64,000 nucleotides of DNA, from positions 62,001 through 126,000 of the forward strand of contig NZ_SIJH01000006.1 of assembly GCF_004762095.1 (NCBI RefSeq). Reading direction: 5' to 3'. The position numbers and the translations under genes are program-made. Positions 63,062 through 64,000 of this stretch are shown here, piece after piece. Within the stretch, counting starts at the first letter, position 1. The number at the start of each line of letters is the position of its first letter. Under the pieces are notes generated by a model. That model ran no database searches and was not told where the DNA came from. It saw only the letters and a program-made list of their open reading frames with translations. The stretch is from Tabrizicola caldifontis. GTDB taxonomy: Bacteria; Pseudomonadota; Alphaproteobacteria; Rhodobacterales; Rhodobacteraceae.

Positions 63062-63944
63062 AGGCTTCGATCAATCTGACACCGGCCATGCCGGAAATAT
63101 AGGCGACGTCGCGCAGATACAGATCGCTCAGCTGCGCGACGGTTTCATCGGTCCAGCCGGGCACGTCGATCTCGACCTCGACCCGCTCTGGCCTTGCAAA
63201 TTTTTCCAGGAAGGCCGTGACCACCCGCCGCCGCTGCGAAACGGACTGCGGTGGGTGTTCCTTGCAATAGTTGCGCATCCTTGCGATGCCGATGTCGGTC
63301 ATGATCTGCGCCAGCACCTCATCGGAATCGGCCAGCAATGTTCCTGCCGCATGCCCCGAGATCGCCTGCATGATTTCCGGTTCGATCAGTGGGGTTTCCT
63401 CGTCGCACCAGACCGTCAGGGGAACGCCCGGGTTGTTGCGCAGGATCTGGCGCACCGTGTCGGACCAGCGCAGGCTGAACGGATCAATCGCCGAAACCAT
63501 CGCCCGAGGGCCGGACGCGCTGCCCTTTGCGTCGATTTTTGCCTGCAGCGCCGGCAGGAACGTGGCAGGATTGCGGATGGCAAGAAAGAACTCGGAACTG
63601 TGGTCGGGGAAAATCCGCGTGATGGCGCGCATGATCTCGCCACCCCTGGGGTAGAAGGTCTCGCCCACAGCCCAGGTGGGAAATCCCATGAAACTGTCCC
63701 ATGACAGCACGATGCGTTCGCCTTCGGCATCATCAATGATCTGCTCGAGCATCATCGCCTGTGTCTCCGGTGTTGCCACCTGACCGCCAAGCTTGTCGGA
63801 TATTTCGCGCACCTGCCGACGATAGCGGGTCGGAGAGGGCACCAGAATGCCCTGTTCGGCAAGCACCGCACGATTCTTCAGAAAGCAGCGGATAAGTCGA
63901 TCCTCGTCGGTGCAGTGGGCACCAAGGTGATAGGCGATGCGCAT
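63060..63944 (-). CDS. Protein of unknown function (Rhodobacteraceae hypothetical)
   Basis: 294 residues, no signal peptide or membrane segment. Features: MRIAYHLGAHCTDEDRLIRC at the start, RIVLSWDSFMGFPTWAVGE, EFFLAIRNPATFLPAL and TVWCDEETPLI. The alternation of strands and helices and the early HLGAHCTDED recall a degenerate P-loop/sulfotransferase-like fold, but no P-loop is seen, so I do not assign a function. A weak purine-rich ribosome site precedes the ATG at 63944. Upstream, 63945-64000 shows no gene. Confidence 0.7.
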   Translation of the reverse strand: MRIAYHLGAHCTDEDRLIRCFLKNRAVLAEQGILVPSPTRYRRQVREISDKLGGQVATPETQAMMLEQIIDDAEGERIVLSWDSFMGFPTWAVGETFYPRGGEIMRAITRIFPDHSSEFFLAIRNPATFLPALQAKIDAKGSASGPRAMVSAIDPFSLRWSDTVRQILRNNPGVPLTVWCDEETPLIEPEIMQAISGHAAGTLLADSDEVLAQIMTDIGIARMRNYCKEHPPQSVSQRRRVVTAFLEKFARPERVEVEIDVPGWTDETVAQLSDLYLRDVAYISGMAGVRLIEA

Positions 63945-64000
63945 GGGCCTTGCTTTCGGGTCGATCCCTGTATGGCTGGGGTGCAGCCTTTTTCCGCACT

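Overview
The window is high-GC bacterial chromosome and reads as a member of the Rhodobacteraceae/Paracoccaceae (Alphaproteobacteria; Rhodobacter/Gemmobacter/Paracoccus-like). The evidence is the lptF-lptG-lptD-surA-pdxA-rsmA order next to divergent pepA-holC, a zwf-pgl-pgi operon, a GapR/DUF2312 gene, two ScfR-type regulators, RutR-type regulators with a reductive pyrimidine degradation cluster, and a serine-cycle cluster. I see no insertion sequence, prophage or CRISPR array. Genes are densely packed, with many ATGA start/stop overlaps.

Layout. 1-987 is the 3' end of a hybrid sensor kinase. 1179-4483 is a kinase plus a dimethylglycine/sarcosine dehydrogenase-type flavoprotein, in one translationally coupled unit. 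4559-10421 holds an ScfR regulator divergent from sgaA-mclA-mtkA-mtkB (serine cycle: glyoxylate/serine transamination, malyl-CoA cleavage, malate activation). 10449-17875 (minus) is lipopolysaccharide export and assembly, pdxA and rsmA. 18030-20081 is pepA-holC. 20091-25021 holds a lytic transglycosylase and a coxG-coxS-coxL-coxM molybdenum hydroxylase operon with the form II-like AYRGAGR loop. 25286-29696 holds an HNH nuclease gene and zwf-pgl-pgi, the entry to the Entner-Doudoroff pathway. 29700-32173 (minus) holds a glycosyltransferase gene with an in-frame amber stop, a secreted protein with a poly-Asp tail, a RidA protein and a lipoprotein. 32313-32386 is tRNA-Gly(CCC). 32746-33950 is an ECF sigma/anti-sigma pair. 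34059-37829 holds a RamA-like corrinoid activase, a cupin and a class III CoA-transferase. 37924-43690 holds an ABC-F ATPase, an outer-membrane barrel, a TPM protein, a PLP decarboxylase and a lipoprotein. 43888-53530 is pyrimidine (or hydantoin) catabolism: two RutR-like regulators, two RutR boxes, amidohydrolase, dihydropyrimidinase and an ABC importer with two extra membrane-protein genes in the operon. 53799-58478 is a second ScfR, a lone receiver, a small membrane protein and a transporter-fused histidine kinase. 58534-63944 is a set of smaller genes including a FliM/FliN-like protein, a TraR/DksA protein, a degenerate FadB/FadJ-like fusion and GapR.

How the genes may work together. The flavoprotein at 2054 would release one-carbon units to tetrahydrofolate, and the sgaA-mclA-mtkAB genes could assimilate them with serine and glyoxylate. 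The ScfR gene between them faces a perfect long inverted repeat and probably controls the serine-cycle operon. The second ScfR lies beside a signalling set resembling short-chain-acid sensing systems and carries the same TGTAAAT box upstream. The pyrimidine region is a full uptake-and-hydrolysis unit except for dihydropyrimidine dehydrogenase, which is not in this window.

Limits: all family names come from reading the protein sequences and gene order. No database search was run.
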